A DNA stretch of 64,000 nt, from assembly GCA_963422565.1 (NCBI GenBank), contig OY730228.1:2790001-2854000 (forward strand), read 5' to 3'. This document shows, piece by piece, positions 15,751 to 24,963 of the stretch. Source of the stretch: G963422565 sp963422565 (GTDB lineage: Bacteria > Pseudomonadota > Alphaproteobacteria > MPNO01). The notes beneath the pieces are model-generated. The model was not told the DNA's origin and did no database searches. It worked only from the letters and a program-made list of their open reading frames with translations. Position 1 is the first letter of the stretch. Each line of letters begins with the position of its first letter. Made by a program: the position numbers and the translations under genes.

Positions 15751-16596
15751 TCACCGACGCTCCCCGGGCACCGCGTCTCCGCCGACCGTTCGGCGTTCGG
15801 CGACCAGCCACATCGTGTCGCTCAGCCAGAAACGATCCAGCCAGCCGAAGTCGACGACATCGAAGCCGGCGCTCCGCACCATCGCGGCGAGGCTGGCAGG
15901 GGTGAAGTAATTGACATGGCCGGGAAAGTGGAAGCCGCACCATCGCCTCCCGAGGAGCCGACGGTTCAAACAGGCGTAGTTGGGGACCTTGACGATGACG
16001 CGGCCCCGCTTCGCAAGCGCGCGCGCAACCTCGGCGAGCAGGTCGACGGGCCGTGTCTCGTGCTCGAGAAACGAAAGCATGATGACGCCGCTCAGGCTGT
16101 CGTCGGGGATGCGCCGCATCCCCTCGACGGCAGCCTCGCAGATCACGGTTACGCCGCGATGCGCCAGACGGGCGCGGGCGGCGCGAACCGCCTGCTCCGA
16201 GACGTCGATTCCGACGGGCAGAAAGCGGTCCGGCAGCCGCTCCAGATGCCTGCCGACGCCGCAACCGATATCGAGGACGGAGCCCGAGGGAAACCAGCGC
16301 CGCACGCGCCGCGCGAGCCTGTCCGGCGGCTGCGGAAGACAGCGCCGGAGCCCGCGCCAAACACCGGAAACCGCGAATGCGATCGGATGCTCGGCCTGCA
16401 TCCGTCGACCGCGGTCGCGGTGATTCTTCTCCCAGGCGAACTCGACCTTCAGGCCGGCATAGTCGGGAGGGTTCTCGAGATACACGAATCCGCAGCGAAC
16501 GCATCGCTTGAGCGCCCATTGACGCCATGAATAGGTCAGCGGCGCGGCCTCGGCGTTATCCGCCCTGCAACCCGGACAACGGCGCCGCAAGGTCAT
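15751..16596 (-). CDS. Class I SAM-dependent methyltransferase with N-terminal zinc ribbon
   Basis: This 281-residue protein starts with a zinc-ribbon-like pair of CxxC motifs (RCPGC and RCVRCGF), followed by a Rossmann methyltransferase core with motif I VLDIGCGVGRHLERL and an acidic ribose-binding loop (GIDVSEQA). Post-motif elements include SLSGVIMLSFLEH, and HVNYFTPASLAAMVRSAGFDV at the end, typical of the Methyltransf_23 group found in polysaccharide loci. It may methylate a sugar or lipid in glycan synthesis. It lies downstream of yejA on the same strand (40-base gap) and converges on the GT25 gene. Confidence 0.88.
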   Translation of the reverse strand: MTLRRRCPGCRADNAEAAPLTYSWRQWALKRCVRCGFVYLENPPDYAGLKVEFAWEKNHRDRGRRMQAEHPIAFAVSGVWRGLRRCLPQPPDRLARRVRRWFPSGSVLDIGCGVGRHLERLPDRFLPVGIDVSEQAVRAARARLAHRGVTVICEAAVEGMRRIPDDSLSGVIMLSFLEHETRPVDLLAEVARALAKRGRVIVKVPNYACLNRRLLGRRWCGFHFPGHVNYFTPASLAAMVRSAGFDVVDFGWLDRFWLSDTMWLVAERRTVGGDAVPGERR

Positions 16597-16636
16597 GCCG
16601 CCCTCCCTGTTGACCCCGGACGCGCCCGCCCGGCGC

Positions 16637-18442
16637 TCATCGCGGCCGCCGTCCGGTCTCGGGCGGCGCCCGCCACCACGTCTCCAGGACGGCGCCGTAG
16701 AGCGGCGTCACCGCGGGTCGGCGGAGCCCGTCCCAATAGGCGAGCCGATCTTCGGCCAGATGGTAGAGCGGGATGAAATAATGTTCCCACATGAGGATCC
16801 GATCCATTGCCCGGGCGGCGGCGACCAGGGTGTCGCGGCGCCGCGCCCGGGTCATCCGCGCGATCAGCGCGTCGACGGCAGGCTCCCGGACCCCCGGATA
16901 GTTTCGGGTCCCCTCCCGTGCGGCCGCCGTGCTCCCCCAATAATAGGCCTGCTCGTTTCCCGGCGAGAGCGACACCCCCCAGCGATGGACCGTCATGTCG
17001 AAATCGTAGACGCCGAGGCGGTACCGATGCTGCGCCGTATCGACCGTCCGGACCCGGGCCTCGACGCCGAGCCGGTCGAGATTTCGCGCGAAGGCGAGCG
17101 CGATCTTCTCGGTCTCGGGATTCGCGAGCAGGATCTCGAACCTCATCGGCCGGCCTGCCGGCGAACGCAGCGCCCCGTCCCGCACTCGCCAGCCCGCCTT
17201 TGCGAGGAGCCGCCGCGCGGCCACCAGGTTCGCGCGGAGGCCGCGGGCCTCCCCGGGCGGGCGGTAGGGCCTGGTAAAGAGGGCATCCGGCAGCCGCGCG
17301 CGGAAGGGTTCCAGAAGCGCCAGTTCGCGCCCCTCGGGAACGCCGCGCGCGGCGAGCTCGGAATTGTCGAACAGACTCCTCGTGCGGGTATAGGCGCCGT
17401 GCAGCAGGACCCGGTTGACCCAATCGAAGTCGAACGCGTGCGCGAGCGCGCGGCGGACGGCGCGGTCGGCGAAGATCGCGCGCCGCGCGTTGAAGACCAG
17501 GGCGAACACGCCGGACGGACGGCCATGCGCCAACGCCTCGCGCTTGACCCGCCCGTCGGCGGCGGCGGGAAAGTCGTAAGCGGTTGCCCAGCGCACCGAC
17601 GAATTCTCGATACGCAGGTCGTGTTCGCCCGCCCGGAACGCCTCCAGCATCGCCGTACCGTCGCGGTAATAGTCGAACCGGATGCGGTCGAAATTATGCT
17701 GGCCGCGGTTGATCGGCAGCCGGCGCCCCCAATAGGACGGGTCGCGGCGGTAGACGATGCTGCGGCCCGGATCGACGCTGGCGACGCGGTATGGGCCGCT
17801 GCCCGTCGGCGGCGCGAGGGTCGTTTCCGCGAACCGCGCCGAGTCGTAGTAGCGCTTCGACAGGATCGGCATCAGGCCCAGGATCAGCGGCAGCTCGCGG
17901 TCCGGCGACGCCGCGTCGAAGACGAAGCGCAGGCTCGACGGGCCGGGCCGCTCGATGGCGCGGACCTTCCGATAGTAGAGGCGGTGATTGGGGCGGCCCT
18001 GCTCCTTCAGCGTCCGCCAGGAGAAGACGACGTCCTCGACGGTGATCGGGCGCCCGTCATGGAAGCGCGCCTCGGGCCGCAGCGCGAACGTAACCGAAGA
18101 CCTGTCGTCCGGCACCGTCACCGACTCGGCGATCAGCCCGTAGAGGGTGAACGGCTCGTCCCAGCTGCGCTTGAGCAGGGATTCGAAGACCAGGGCGCGG
18201 CCGGCCGCCGGCACGCCCTTGACGATGAATGGGTTGAGGCTGTCGAAGCTGCCCGCGACCGCGCGCCGCAGGGTGCCGCCTTTCGGCGCCGCCGGGTTCA
18301 CATAGTCGAGATGGGCGAAGTCGGGACCGTATCGGGGGGCGCCGTGCATGGCGACGGCATGGCCGTCGCCGCGCGCCGGGCCGCTTGCGGACGCCGCCGC
18401 GGCCGCGGCGAGCAGCACCCTCGCGGCGACGCGGCGCCTCAC
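16637..18442 (-). CDS. Periplasmic peptide-binding protein of an ABC transporter (YejA/SBP_bac_5 type)
   Basis: This 601-residue protein has a signal peptide (residues about 1-26, ending PARGDG). It has the family 5 solute-binding pattern: MHGAPRYGPDFAHLDYVNP, APKGGTLRRAV, SLNPFIVKGVPAAG, and WDEPFTLYGLIAESV. This start is typical of YejA, the binding protein for microcin C-like and other peptides. No yejB, yejE or yejF genes are adjacent, so it is an orphan here and probably works with a transporter encoded elsewhere. It overlaps the HIG1-like gene by four bases (ATGA) and is likely cotranscribed with it. Confidence 0.88.
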   Translation of the reverse strand: MRRRVAARVLLAAAAAASASGPARGDGHAVAMHGAPRYGPDFAHLDYVNPAAPKGGTLRRAVAGSFDSLNPFIVKGVPAAGRALVFESLLKRSWDEPFTLYGLIAESVTVPDDRSSVTFALRPEARFHDGRPITVEDVVFSWRTLKEQGRPNHRLYYRKVRAIERPGPSSLRFVFDAASPDRELPLILGLMPILSKRYYDSARFAETTLAPPTGSGPYRVASVDPGRSIVYRRDPSYWGRRLPINRGQHNFDRIRFDYYRDGTAMLEAFRAGEHDLRIENSSVRWATAYDFPAAADGRVKREALAHGRPSGVFALVFNARRAIFADRAVRRALAHAFDFDWVNRVLLHGAYTRTRSLFDNSELAARGVPEGRELALLEPFRARLPDALFTRPYRPPGEARGLRANLVAARRLLAKAGWRVRDGALRSPAGRPMRFEILLANPETEKIALAFARNLDRLGVEARVRTVDTAQHRYRLGVYDFDMTVHRWGVSLSPGNEQAYYWGSTAAAREGTRNYPGVREPAVDALIARMTRARRRDTLVAAARAMDRILMWEHYFIPLYHLAEDRLAYWDGLRRPAVTPLYGAVLETWWRAPPETGRRPR

Positions 18443-18648
18443 GACCGCGCGCCCCCCTGCCCGAGCAGAAACGCGAGCGCGATCAGACCGACCGCGACGA
18501 ATTGCAGGACGACGCGGAGCCGCATGAGCTTGTTGCCGTACTTGGCGTTGAAGCTCCCCCCGCGCGCCATGCCGAACAGGCCGAGGGCGAGCGCGCCGAA
18601 CACCGCCAGAAGGGCCAGAACCAGGACGACATCGGGAAGGGCGCCCAT
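18439..18648 (-). CDS. Twin-transmembrane HIG1-like small protein
   Basis: This 69-residue inner-membrane protein has two hydrophobic segments (residues about 6-26 and 46-63) flanking a polar loop GSFNAKYGNKLMRLRV. That loop is characteristic of bacterial HIG1-domain (hypoxia-induced) proteins. In mitochondria, relatives associate with respiratory supercomplexes; in bacteria the role is unclear. ATG 18648 is used because it yields the family length. It is the first gene ahead of yejA, with a four-base overlap. Confidence 0.75.
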   Translation of the reverse strand: MGALPDVVLVLALLAVFGALALGLFGMARGGSFNAKYGNKLMRLRVVLQFVAVGLIALAFLLGQGGARS

Positions 18649-18750
18649 CGCCACCTTATAGCGGGCGGGCCCGTGGCGGGCCAGGGCGGGCGCGCTCGGA
18701 CGAGCCTGGTCTATGATCGCCCCGCGCCCGCCGCGGGCCGAAGAGGAACG

Positions 18751-19611
18751 ATGAGCTTTCTCGACCGTATCGCAGAGTGCAACACGCACGACCTCGCCGA
18801 TTTCCTGCCCTTCGCGATCGCCGGCGTGCGAGTCGGTCGCGTGCGCGCACGCCTGGCCCGGCGCCTCGCGGCCTATGACGACGTCTTCACGGTAGGCCCG
18901 GACGGGCTCCTGCTGTCGCCGGGGCTGGCCGACCCGGCGGCGCGCACCCGGGCGGTCGCGCCGATCCTGCGGGCGCTCGCGGCGGAAGGGGCGATCGGCC
19001 CCTGGCGCGGCGAGGCCTATGCTGTCGGCCGCCGCTTCGGGGCCGAGGCGCTGATGCATCTCGACCGGGGTGCGGCCCCGGCGTTCGGGGTGCGTGCCTA
19101 CGGCGCCCATGTCAACGGTTATGTCCGCGGCCGTGACGGGCTGCGGATGTGGATCGCGCGTCGGTCGCGCGGCCGCCCGACCTGGCCCGGCATGCTCGAC
19201 AACATGGTCGCCGGCGGCCAGCCGGCCGGACTCGGCCTCATCGAGAACGTGGTCAAGGAGGCCGGCGAGGAAGCCGGGATCCCGGAAGCGCTCGCCCGGA
19301 CCGCCCGCCCCGTGGGCGCCGTCACCTACTGCCAGGAGGTCGAGGAGAGGCTGCGGCGCGACACCATCTTCTGTTACGATCTCGAGCTTCCGCTCGACTT
19401 CGCGCCGCGGAACCGCGACGGCGAGATCGAAGCCTTCCATCTCTGGCCGATCGCGCGCGTGATGGAGACGGTCGCCGAGACCCGCGAGTTCAAGTTCAAC
19501 TGCAACCTGGTATGCATCGATTTCTTCGTCCGTCACGGCCTGACGGATCCGGAGGATCCGGATTTCGTCGATATCGCCGCCGGGCTCCGGGCGCGGCTCT
19601 GCGATCCGTGA
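18751..19611 (+). CDS. DUF4743 plus Nudix hydrolase
   Basis: This 286-residue cytoplasmic protein has an N-terminal DUF4743 region (residues 1-110, THDLADFLPFAIAGVRVGRV) and a C-terminal Nudix domain. The Nudix box reads GLGLIENVVKEAGEEAGI, with Lys where the consensus has Arg. This architecture is known from the thiamine pyrophosphokinase-associated Nudix proteins (Tnr3-like), which remove damaged thiamine diphosphate; that role is inferred. The start is ATG 18751, preceded by AAGAGG. It is divergent from the HIG1-like/yejA pair. Confidence 0.87.
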   Translation: MSFLDRIAECNTHDLADFLPFAIAGVRVGRVRARLARRLAAYDDVFTVGPDGLLLSPGLADPAARTRAVAPILRALAAEGAIGPWRGEAYAVGRRFGAEALMHLDRGAAPAFGVRAYGAHVNGYVRGRDGLRMWIARRSRGRPTWPGMLDNMVAGGQPAGLGLIENVVKEAGEEAGIPEALARTARPVGAVTYCQEVEERLRRDTIFCYDLELPLDFAPRNRDGEIEAFHLWPIARVMETVAETREFKFNCNLVCIDFFVRHGLTDPEDPDFVDIAAGLRARLCDP

Positions 19612-19696
19612 CCGCCCTTCGCGCGGGCGCTGTCCTGCGGCGATGACCCCCGCGCCCCGACGACGTCCCGTCCCGGCGGAGAGGGCTCCGAGGGCG

Positions 19697-20335
19697 ATGA
19701 GCGACGCCGATTACGAGGCCGCGCTGACCGCGCTCGAAGCCGCCGATCCGGTGCTTGCCCGGATCACGTCGGCGCATGGCCGCCCGCCCCGGTGGCGGCG
19801 CGACGAGGGGTTCGCGACACTGGTGCTGCTGATCCTGGAGCAGCAGGTCTCGCTCGCCTCGGCCAAGGCCAGCTTCGACCGGCTGGCGGCGGCGGCCGGC
19901 GGAGTCGCGCCCGAGCGCATCCTCGCCCTCGGCGACGACGATCTGCGCGCCGCCGGGCTGTCGCGCCAGAAGCTGCGCTATGTGCGGGGGCTCGCCGCCG
20001 AGGTCTCCACCGGCCGGCTCGCCATCCGGGACTTCGCGGACGGCGACGACGACGCGGTGCGGGCGGCGCTGGTCGCGCTGACCGGGATCGGGCGCTGGAC
20101 GGCCGACCTCTATTTGTTGAGCGCGCTCGGGAGACCGGACATCTGGCCCGCCGGCGATCTCGCGCTCGCCAGCGCCGCGCGGGACCTGCTCGCGCTGGAA
20201 GAACGGCCCGGCGAGCGGGCGCTGACCGAGATCGGCGCCCGCTGGCGGCCCTGGCGCTCGGTTGCGGCGCAGCTCCTCTGGCATTATTACCTTGCGGCCA
20301 GGATGGAGCGGCGCCGAGGGTCGGATGACGGGTGA
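19697..20335 (+). CDS. DNA-3-methyladenine glycosylase II-like protein
   Basis: This is a 212-residue helix-hairpin-helix DNA glycosylase. It has EQQVSLASAKASFDRL near residue 50, the HhH element LTGIGRWTADLYLLSALGR and the catalytic Asp in WPAGDLAL. It resembles compact AlkA/Mag1 proteins lacking the N-terminal beta domain and should excise alkylated bases. An in-frame ATG at 19643 would add 18 Pro/Arg-rich residues; ATG 19697 is preferred because it opens the conserved region. It overlaps the next gene by 11 bases. Confidence 0.87.
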   Translation: MSDADYEAALTALEAADPVLARITSAHGRPPRWRRDEGFATLVLLILEQQVSLASAKASFDRLAAAAGGVAPERILALGDDDLRAAGLSRQKLRYVRGLAAEVSTGRLAIRDFADGDDDAVRAALVALTGIGRWTADLYLLSALGRPDIWPAGDLALASAARDLLALEERPGERALTEIGARWRPWRSVAAQLLWHYYLAARMERRRGSDDG

Positions 20336-20999
20336 CGGGGCAAGGCTTTCCGGACCCGCATACGGACCCGCGTCGGGTGGGCCGGCGACCACGCTGGTGG
20401 TACTGCTCCACGGGTTGGGCGCCGACGGCAACGATCTGATCGGCCTCGCCCCCCATTTCGCCAGGGCGCTGCCCGACGCAGCCTTCATCGCCCCGAACGC
20501 GCCGGAACCCTGCGACATGGCGCCGATGGGCTACCAGTGGTTCAGCCTCCAGCTCGCCGACGAAACGCGCCGGCTCGCGGCGATCCGGCGGAGCGGCCGC
20601 CTGCTCGACCGGTTCCTCGACGACGCGCTCTCCGCGCACGGGCTGACCGAGGACCGGTTGGCCCTGGTCGGATTCAGCCAAGGGACGATGATGGCGCTGT
20701 TCGCCGCGCCGAGGCGCACCGCGCCCTGCGCCGGCGTCCTCGGCTATTCCGGGCGGCTCGAGGGGGCCGGCCTGCTCGCCGCCGAGGCGCGGGTCCGCCC
20801 GCCCGTGGTCCTGATCCATGGCGATGCGGATCCGCTGCTGCCGATCGACCGGCTGGAGCACGCGCGGCGCGGCTTGGAAGCGAACGGGTTTCGGGTCTCG
20901 GCCCATATCCGTCCGGGTCTCGGCCACTCGATCGACGAAGCGGGCCTCGAAATCGGGGGCCGGTTCCTCGCCGAACGGCTGGGCGCGGCCGACGGCTGA
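20325..20999 (+). CDS. Phospholipase/carboxylesterase family alpha/beta hydrolase
   Basis: This 224-residue cytoplasmic hydrolase has the oxyanion segment VLLHGLGADGNDLIGL, the nucleophile elbow GFSQGTMMAL, the Asp in HGDADPLLP and the His in GLGHSID. This is the carboxylesterase/phospholipase type of about 220 residues, acting on short-chain esters or thioester-linked lipids. It overlaps the glycosylase gene, so the pair is probably translationally coupled although the functions are unrelated. The next gene is separated by a repeat-bearing gap. Confidence 0.9.
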   Translation: MTGDGARLSGPAYGPASGGPATTLVVLLHGLGADGNDLIGLAPHFARALPDAAFIAPNAPEPCDMAPMGYQWFSLQLADETRRLAAIRRSGRLLDRFLDDALSAHGLTEDRLALVGFSQGTMMALFAAPRRTAPCAGVLGYSGRLEGAGLLAAEARVRPPVVLIHGDADPLLPIDRLEHARRGLEANGFRVSAHIRPGLGHSIDEAGLEIGGRFLAERLGAADG

Positions 21000-21004
21000 G
21001 CGCC

Positions 21005-21160
21005 GCCCGCCTGCTCGCGCGCAGACTCCCGCCATCCGGAGGGCGGAAACGACATCGGTGCGTGCCGATCCTTCTCGGTTCCCCGCCTTCCGAACCGTGC
21101 AGCGACAGCCCGACACGACATCCGGAACCCGATAACGAGTTGGCGCTTATGGGATACCGG
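21005..21160 (-). repeat. Dispersed intergenic repeat, copy A (type 1 tail)
   Basis: On the minus strand the core ATAAGCGCCAACTCGTTATC (about 21130-21150) is followed by GGGTTCCGGATGTCGTGTCG. The tail includes CCGATGTCGTTTCCGCCCTC and aligns with copy B. Here the element is antisense to both flanking genes, unlike the other copies. Confidence 0.6.
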
Positions 21161-21285
21161 GTTCGCGGGCCGCGGCGGGCCGCGCCTCCCGGCGGCGCGT
21201 GGACCCCGGACGCCGGCGACGATATAGTCCGGCCCACGATAATGCAGCGCCTCGTTTCATGACGTCGGACCCGCAACCGGGAGCC

Positions 21286-22557
21286 ATGCGCCGACTGTGG
21301 CGGGCCGCAGCCCTGGCGGCGGCGGTCATGCTGTCGAGCGCGCCGGCCGAGGCGGTCCATGCGATCGTCGCTTTGGTCGACGACGACATCATCTCGGTCC
21401 GCGATCTGGAGCAGCGCACCCGCCTTGCCCTCCTCAGCAGCGGAATCCCCGACACCGAGCGGAACCGGCAGCGGATGTCCGGCCAGGTGCTGCGCAGCCT
21501 TATCGACGAGAGGCTTCAGTCGTTGGAAGCCCGGAGGCACGATGTCTCGGTCGGCGAGGAGGCCGTCGCCGCGGCCGTCGCCGAGATCGAGAGGCGAAAC
21601 CGGATGGCCGCCGGCCGGCTTCGTCGGATGCTCGAGGGGGCCGGCATCGCCTTCCGGGTGATGGAGGAGCGGATCCGGGCGACGCTCGGGTGGCAGAACC
21701 TCGTTCTGCGGCGCTTGAGCTCTCGGGTCTCGGTCGGCGACGACGAGGTGGCCGAGGCGCTGGAGCGTCTGCGGAAGAACCAGGGCAGGGAGGAGTATCG
21801 TCTGGCCGAGATACTGCTCGCGGTCGACTCTCCCAAGGACGAGGCCGGCGTTCGCGAGAGCGCCCGGCGGATCGCCGAACAGATCCGCGGCGGCGCCGCG
21901 TTCGGAGCGCTGGCGCGGCAGTTCTCCCGCAGCGCCACCGCGGCCGTCGGCGGCGATCTGGGTTGGACGCTGCGCTCCGAGATCGATCCCGATATCGTCG
22001 AGGCGGTCGTCGACATGGCGAAGGGGGCGGTCCTCGATCCCGTGCGAACGCCGGCGGGCTATCGCATCCTCTCCCTGATCGACAGGCGCCGGGTGGGGGT
22101 CGCCGACGGGCGGGACTCCACGATCCGGCTTCTACAGATGTTCCAGCCGGCCGGCGGCGCCGATGCCGCCGACGCCATCGCGGCGCGGCTGCGGACGGTG
22201 GGCACCCGACCCGCCGCACCGGCGCGCTGCGCCGAAGCGGCGGTCTTCGCTCGGTCGATCGGTCTGCCTCCCCCGCTGGATCTCGGCAGCATCGCGATCG
22301 GCGATCTGGCGCCCCGGGTCCGCGACGCCGTGGCCGATATCCCGACCGGCGGCGTCTCGGCGCCCATACGCGCATCGGACGGCGTGATCCTGCTGCTGGT
22401 CTGCGACCGCCGGGATCCCGAGATCGTCCTGCCCGACCCCGCCCAGATCCGCGAGAGGATCCGGGCGCAGAGGCTCGACCTGCTGGCGCAGCGCTATATG
22501 CGCGACCTGCGCCGCGCGGCGATCGTCGAGATTCGCGCGGCTGGCGCGGCCCGATGA
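21286..22557 (+). CDS. surA: Periplasmic peptidyl-prolyl isomerase/chaperone SurA
   Basis: This is a 423-residue protein with a signal peptide (MRRLWRAAALAAAVMLSSAP, cleaved after AEA). An N-terminal chaperone region (IVALVDDDIISVRDLEQRTR) is followed by a parvulin domain at about residues 170-265 (EYRLAEILLAV, FGALARQFSRS, GGDLGWTL) and a weaker second parvulin-like region. It folds outer-membrane proteins. ATG 21286, with GGGAG just upstream, is chosen because it begins the signal peptide. The next gene, pdxA, overlaps by four bases; surA-pdxA-rsmA is a classical operon. Confidence 0.93.
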   Translation: MRRLWRAAALAAAVMLSSAPAEAVHAIVALVDDDIISVRDLEQRTRLALLSSGIPDTERNRQRMSGQVLRSLIDERLQSLEARRHDVSVGEEAVAAAVAEIERRNRMAAGRLRRMLEGAGIAFRVMEERIRATLGWQNLVLRRLSSRVSVGDDEVAEALERLRKNQGREEYRLAEILLAVDSPKDEAGVRESARRIAEQIRGGAAFGALARQFSRSATAAVGGDLGWTLRSEIDPDIVEAVVDMAKGAVLDPVRTPAGYRILSLIDRRRVGVADGRDSTIRLLQMFQPAGGADAADAIAARLRTVGTRPAAPARCAEAAVFARSIGLPPPLDLGSIAIGDLAPRVRDAVADIPTGGVSAPIRASDGVILLLVCDRRDPEIVLPDPAQIRERIRAQRLDLLAQRYMRDLRRAAIVEIRAAGAAR

Positions 22558-23570
22558 CCGCCCCGCGCGCCCTGGCGCTGACGATGGGCGAACCCGCCGG
22601 CATCGGCGCCGAGACCGCGCTTGGCGCCTGGCGCGCCCGCAACGCCCGCGGCGTGCCCGCCTTCGTGTATCTCGGTTCGGCGGAGCATCTGCGGGCGGTC
22701 GCAGCCGGGCTCGGCCTGGCGGCGCCGATCGCCGTTGTGTCGCGCATCGCCGAGGGCGCCCGCATGTTCCCCCATGCGCTGCCGGTCCTGCCGGTGCCGC
22801 TCGCCGCCCCCGTCCGCCCCGGCGAGCCCGACCCGCGAAACGCCCGCGCGACGATCGAGGCGATCGACCTCGCGGTGGAGCTCGCCCGGCGCGGCGAGGC
22901 GGCGGGCGTCGTGACCAACCCGATCGCCAAGGTCGTCCTCTATGCCGCCGGGTTCCGGCATCCGGGGCATACGGAATATCTCGCCGCGCTCTGCGGCGCC
23001 GGCGACGCGCCGGTGATGATGCTGGTCTCCGAGCGGCTCCGGGTCGTGCCGGTCACGATTCACCTCGCGCTGCGCGACGCGGTTCGGAGTCTCGACAGCG
23101 CGGCGATCGTCCATTGCGGACGGGTCGCCGCCGCCGCGCTCGCGCGGGATTTCGGGGTCGCGCGGCCGCGCATCGCCGTCGCCGCGCTCAACCCCCATGC
23201 CGGCGAGAGCGGTCATCTCGGGCGCGAGGAGATCGAGATAGTCGCCCCCGCGGTCCGCGCGCTCCGCGCCGAAGGGGTCGCGGTCGGCGATCCGGCCCCC
23301 GCGGACACGCTGTTCCACGCGCGCGCCCGGGCGGGCTATGACGCGGTTCTCTGCATGTATCACGACCAAGCCTTGATTCCCCTGAAGACTCTCGACTTCG
23401 ACGGCGGGGTCAACGTGACGCTGGGCCTGCCCATCCTGCGCACCTCGCCCGACCACGGCACCGCCTTCGACATCGCCGGAAAGGGCACCGCGCGGCCGGA
23501 CAGCCTGATCTCGGCGTTGCGCCTGGCCGGCGAGATGGCCGCGGCGCGCGGTGCCCCCGCCTTTGGCTGA
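22554..23570 (+). CDS. pdxA: 4-hydroxythreonine-4-phosphate dehydrogenase
   Basis: This 338-residue cytoplasmic enzyme belongs to the DXP-dependent pyridoxal phosphate pathway. It oxidises 4-phosphohydroxy-L-threonine. Motifs include LALTMGEPAGIGAE at the start, VTNPIAKVVLYAAGF, the metal-binding His in PGHTEYLA, ALNPHAGESGHLG, and CMYHDQALIPLKTLDF with SPDHGTAFDIAGKG. Length and all hallmark segments match PdxA. It overlaps surA upstream by four bases (ATGA) and rsmA downstream by 20 bases. Confidence 0.97.
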   Translation: MTAPRALALTMGEPAGIGAETALGAWRARNARGVPAFVYLGSAEHLRAVAAGLGLAAPIAVVSRIAEGARMFPHALPVLPVPLAAPVRPGEPDPRNARATIEAIDLAVELARRGEAAGVVTNPIAKVVLYAAGFRHPGHTEYLAALCGAGDAPVMMLVSERLRVVPVTIHLALRDAVRSLDSAAIVHCGRVAAAALARDFGVARPRIAVAALNPHAGESGHLGREEIEIVAPAVRALRAEGVAVGDPAPADTLFHARARAGYDAVLCMYHDQALIPLKTLDFDGGVNVTLGLPILRTSPDHGTAFDIAGKGTARPDSLISALRLAGEMAAARGAPAFG

Positions 23571-24444
23571 CACGCCGCCGCCGCTCCGCGAGGTCATCGC
23601 CCGGCACGGGCTGGGCGCGAGGAGGAGGCTCGGGCAGCATTTCCTGCTCGACGCCAACATCGTCCGGCGGATCGCGCGGAGTGCGGGCGCGCTCGACGGC
23701 AGGACCGTGGTCGAGATCGGCCCGGGGCCGGGCGGACTGACCCGAGCGCTGCTGGAAACGAGGGCCGCGCGGGTGATCGCGATCGAGCGCGATGCGCGCT
23801 GCGTAGCGGCGCTCGCCGCGCTCGTCGAAGCGCATCCCGGCAGGCTCGATCTCATCGAGGCGGACGCCCGCCGGGTCGCGCTCGACCGGCTGGGCACGGA
23901 TCTCGCGATCGTCGCCAACCTTCCCTACAATGTCGCGACGCCGCTACTGATCGGTTGGCTTCGCCGCATCGCGGCGGTCTCGTCGATGACGCTCATGCTC
24001 CAGAAGGAGGTCGCGGACCGTGCGCTCGCCCGCCCCGGGGAGCCGGCCTACGGCCGGCTGTCGGTGATCGTCCAATGGCTGTGCGAGGCCCGGCGGTGCT
24101 TCGATGTCGATCCGGCCGCCTTCGTGCCCAGACCGCGCGTGACCTCGACCCTGATCGGCCTGGACCGCCGCCGCCGGCCGCTGGCCCCCGCTCGCTTCGC
24201 GACCCTGGAACGGGTGACCGCCCACGCCTTCGGGCGGCGTCGCAAGATGATGCGTTCGGCGCTCAAGGGCCTTGTCCGATCCCCCGAGACGTTGCTGGCC
24301 GGGCTCGGCATCCCGCCTGCCGCCCGCGCCGAGACGCTGCCCGTCGAGGCCTTCTGCGCGCTGGCGCGGGCGGTCGACGCCGGTCCTCAGGACGGCGACG
24401 GACCGCCATGCGGGACCGGCTCCTCGCCGGGATCGATCCCGTAG
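23551..24444 (+). CDS. rsmA: 16S rRNA dimethyladenosine transferase
   Basis: This 297-residue methyltransferase (KsgA) dimethylates two adjacent adenosines near the 3' end of 16S rRNA. Motifs: LGQHFLLDANI, the SAM site VVEIGPGPGGLTRALL, the catalytic NLPYN (IVANLPYNVATPLL), and the C-terminal HAFGRRRKMMRSALKGL. It starts at GTG 23551 within the end of pdxA. The last 25 residues (Asp/Gly/Pro-rich) exceed the usual C-terminus and overlap by 58 bases the 3' end of the convergent VOC gene. Confidence 0.96.
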   Translation: MPPPLADTPPPLREVIARHGLGARRRLGQHFLLDANIVRRIARSAGALDGRTVVEIGPGPGGLTRALLETRAARVIAIERDARCVAALAALVEAHPGRLDLIEADARRVALDRLGTDLAIVANLPYNVATPLLIGWLRRIAAVSSMTLMLQKEVADRALARPGEPAYGRLSVIVQWLCEARRCFDVDPAAFVPRPRVTSTLIGLDRRRRPLAPARFATLERVTAHAFGRRRKMMRSALKGLVRSPETLLAGLGIPPAARAETLPVEAFCALARAVDAGPQDGDGPPCGTGSSPGSIP

Positions 24445-24839
24445 CCGTCGCCCACCCGCTCCAGCGCGCTGATCTCCAGCACGTTGCGGTCGGGGTCGTG
24501 GAAATAGGCCTGGCGACCGATGAACAGTCCGTCGCGCCGATCTTCCTCGAAGAGAATCTCCACCCCGCGGCTGCGCAGATGGGCGATCGCCGAGTCGTAG
24601 GCGTCGACGTCCACGCGGAAGGCATGGTGGATCAGGAACTCATCGCCGGGGTTGGGATCGATGGGGGTCTTCGATCGGGTCAGGATGACATGGTCGGGGC
24701 CGGCCGTCATGAATATCATGCCGGCCGCCGGCACCCGTTGGACCGTCTTCAGCCCGACGATGTCCCGGTAGAAGGCCTCGCTGCGTTCGGGGTCGGCAAC
24801 GGGGATCGTGAAGTGAACGACGCCCTTGTTCTCGATCAT
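24387..24839 (-). CDS. VOC family (glyoxalase/dioxygenase-like) protein
   Basis: This is a 150-residue protein with two beta-alpha-beta-beta-beta modules of the vicinal oxygen chelate fold: VVHFTIPVADPERSEAFYRD at the start and RQAYFHDPDRNVLEIS at the end. Metal ligand candidates are the first-strand His, a middle HHAF and the final Glu. It could be a lyase, isomerase or resistance-type protein; the substrate is unknown. It is divergent from the homocysteine methyltransferase gene and its 3' end overlaps rsmA. Confidence 0.88.
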   Translation of the reverse strand: MIENKGVVHFTIPVADPERSEAFYRDIVGLKTVQRVPAAGMIFMTAGPDHVILTRSKTPIDPNPGDEFLIHHAFRVDVDAYDSAIAHLRSRGVEILFEEDRRDGLFIGRQAYFHDPDRNVLEISALERVGDGYGIDPGEEPVPHGGPSPS

Positions 24840-24963
24840 CCGCCTTCTCCCGACGAGCGATGCCGCAACCCTGCCCGATGATAGGCGATCCCCGCCGTGC
24901 GCGCGATCGTGCGGGGGATCACAGCGGTCGCGGCCGGGGTGCTGCCGGGTGAGCGGCGCGGCG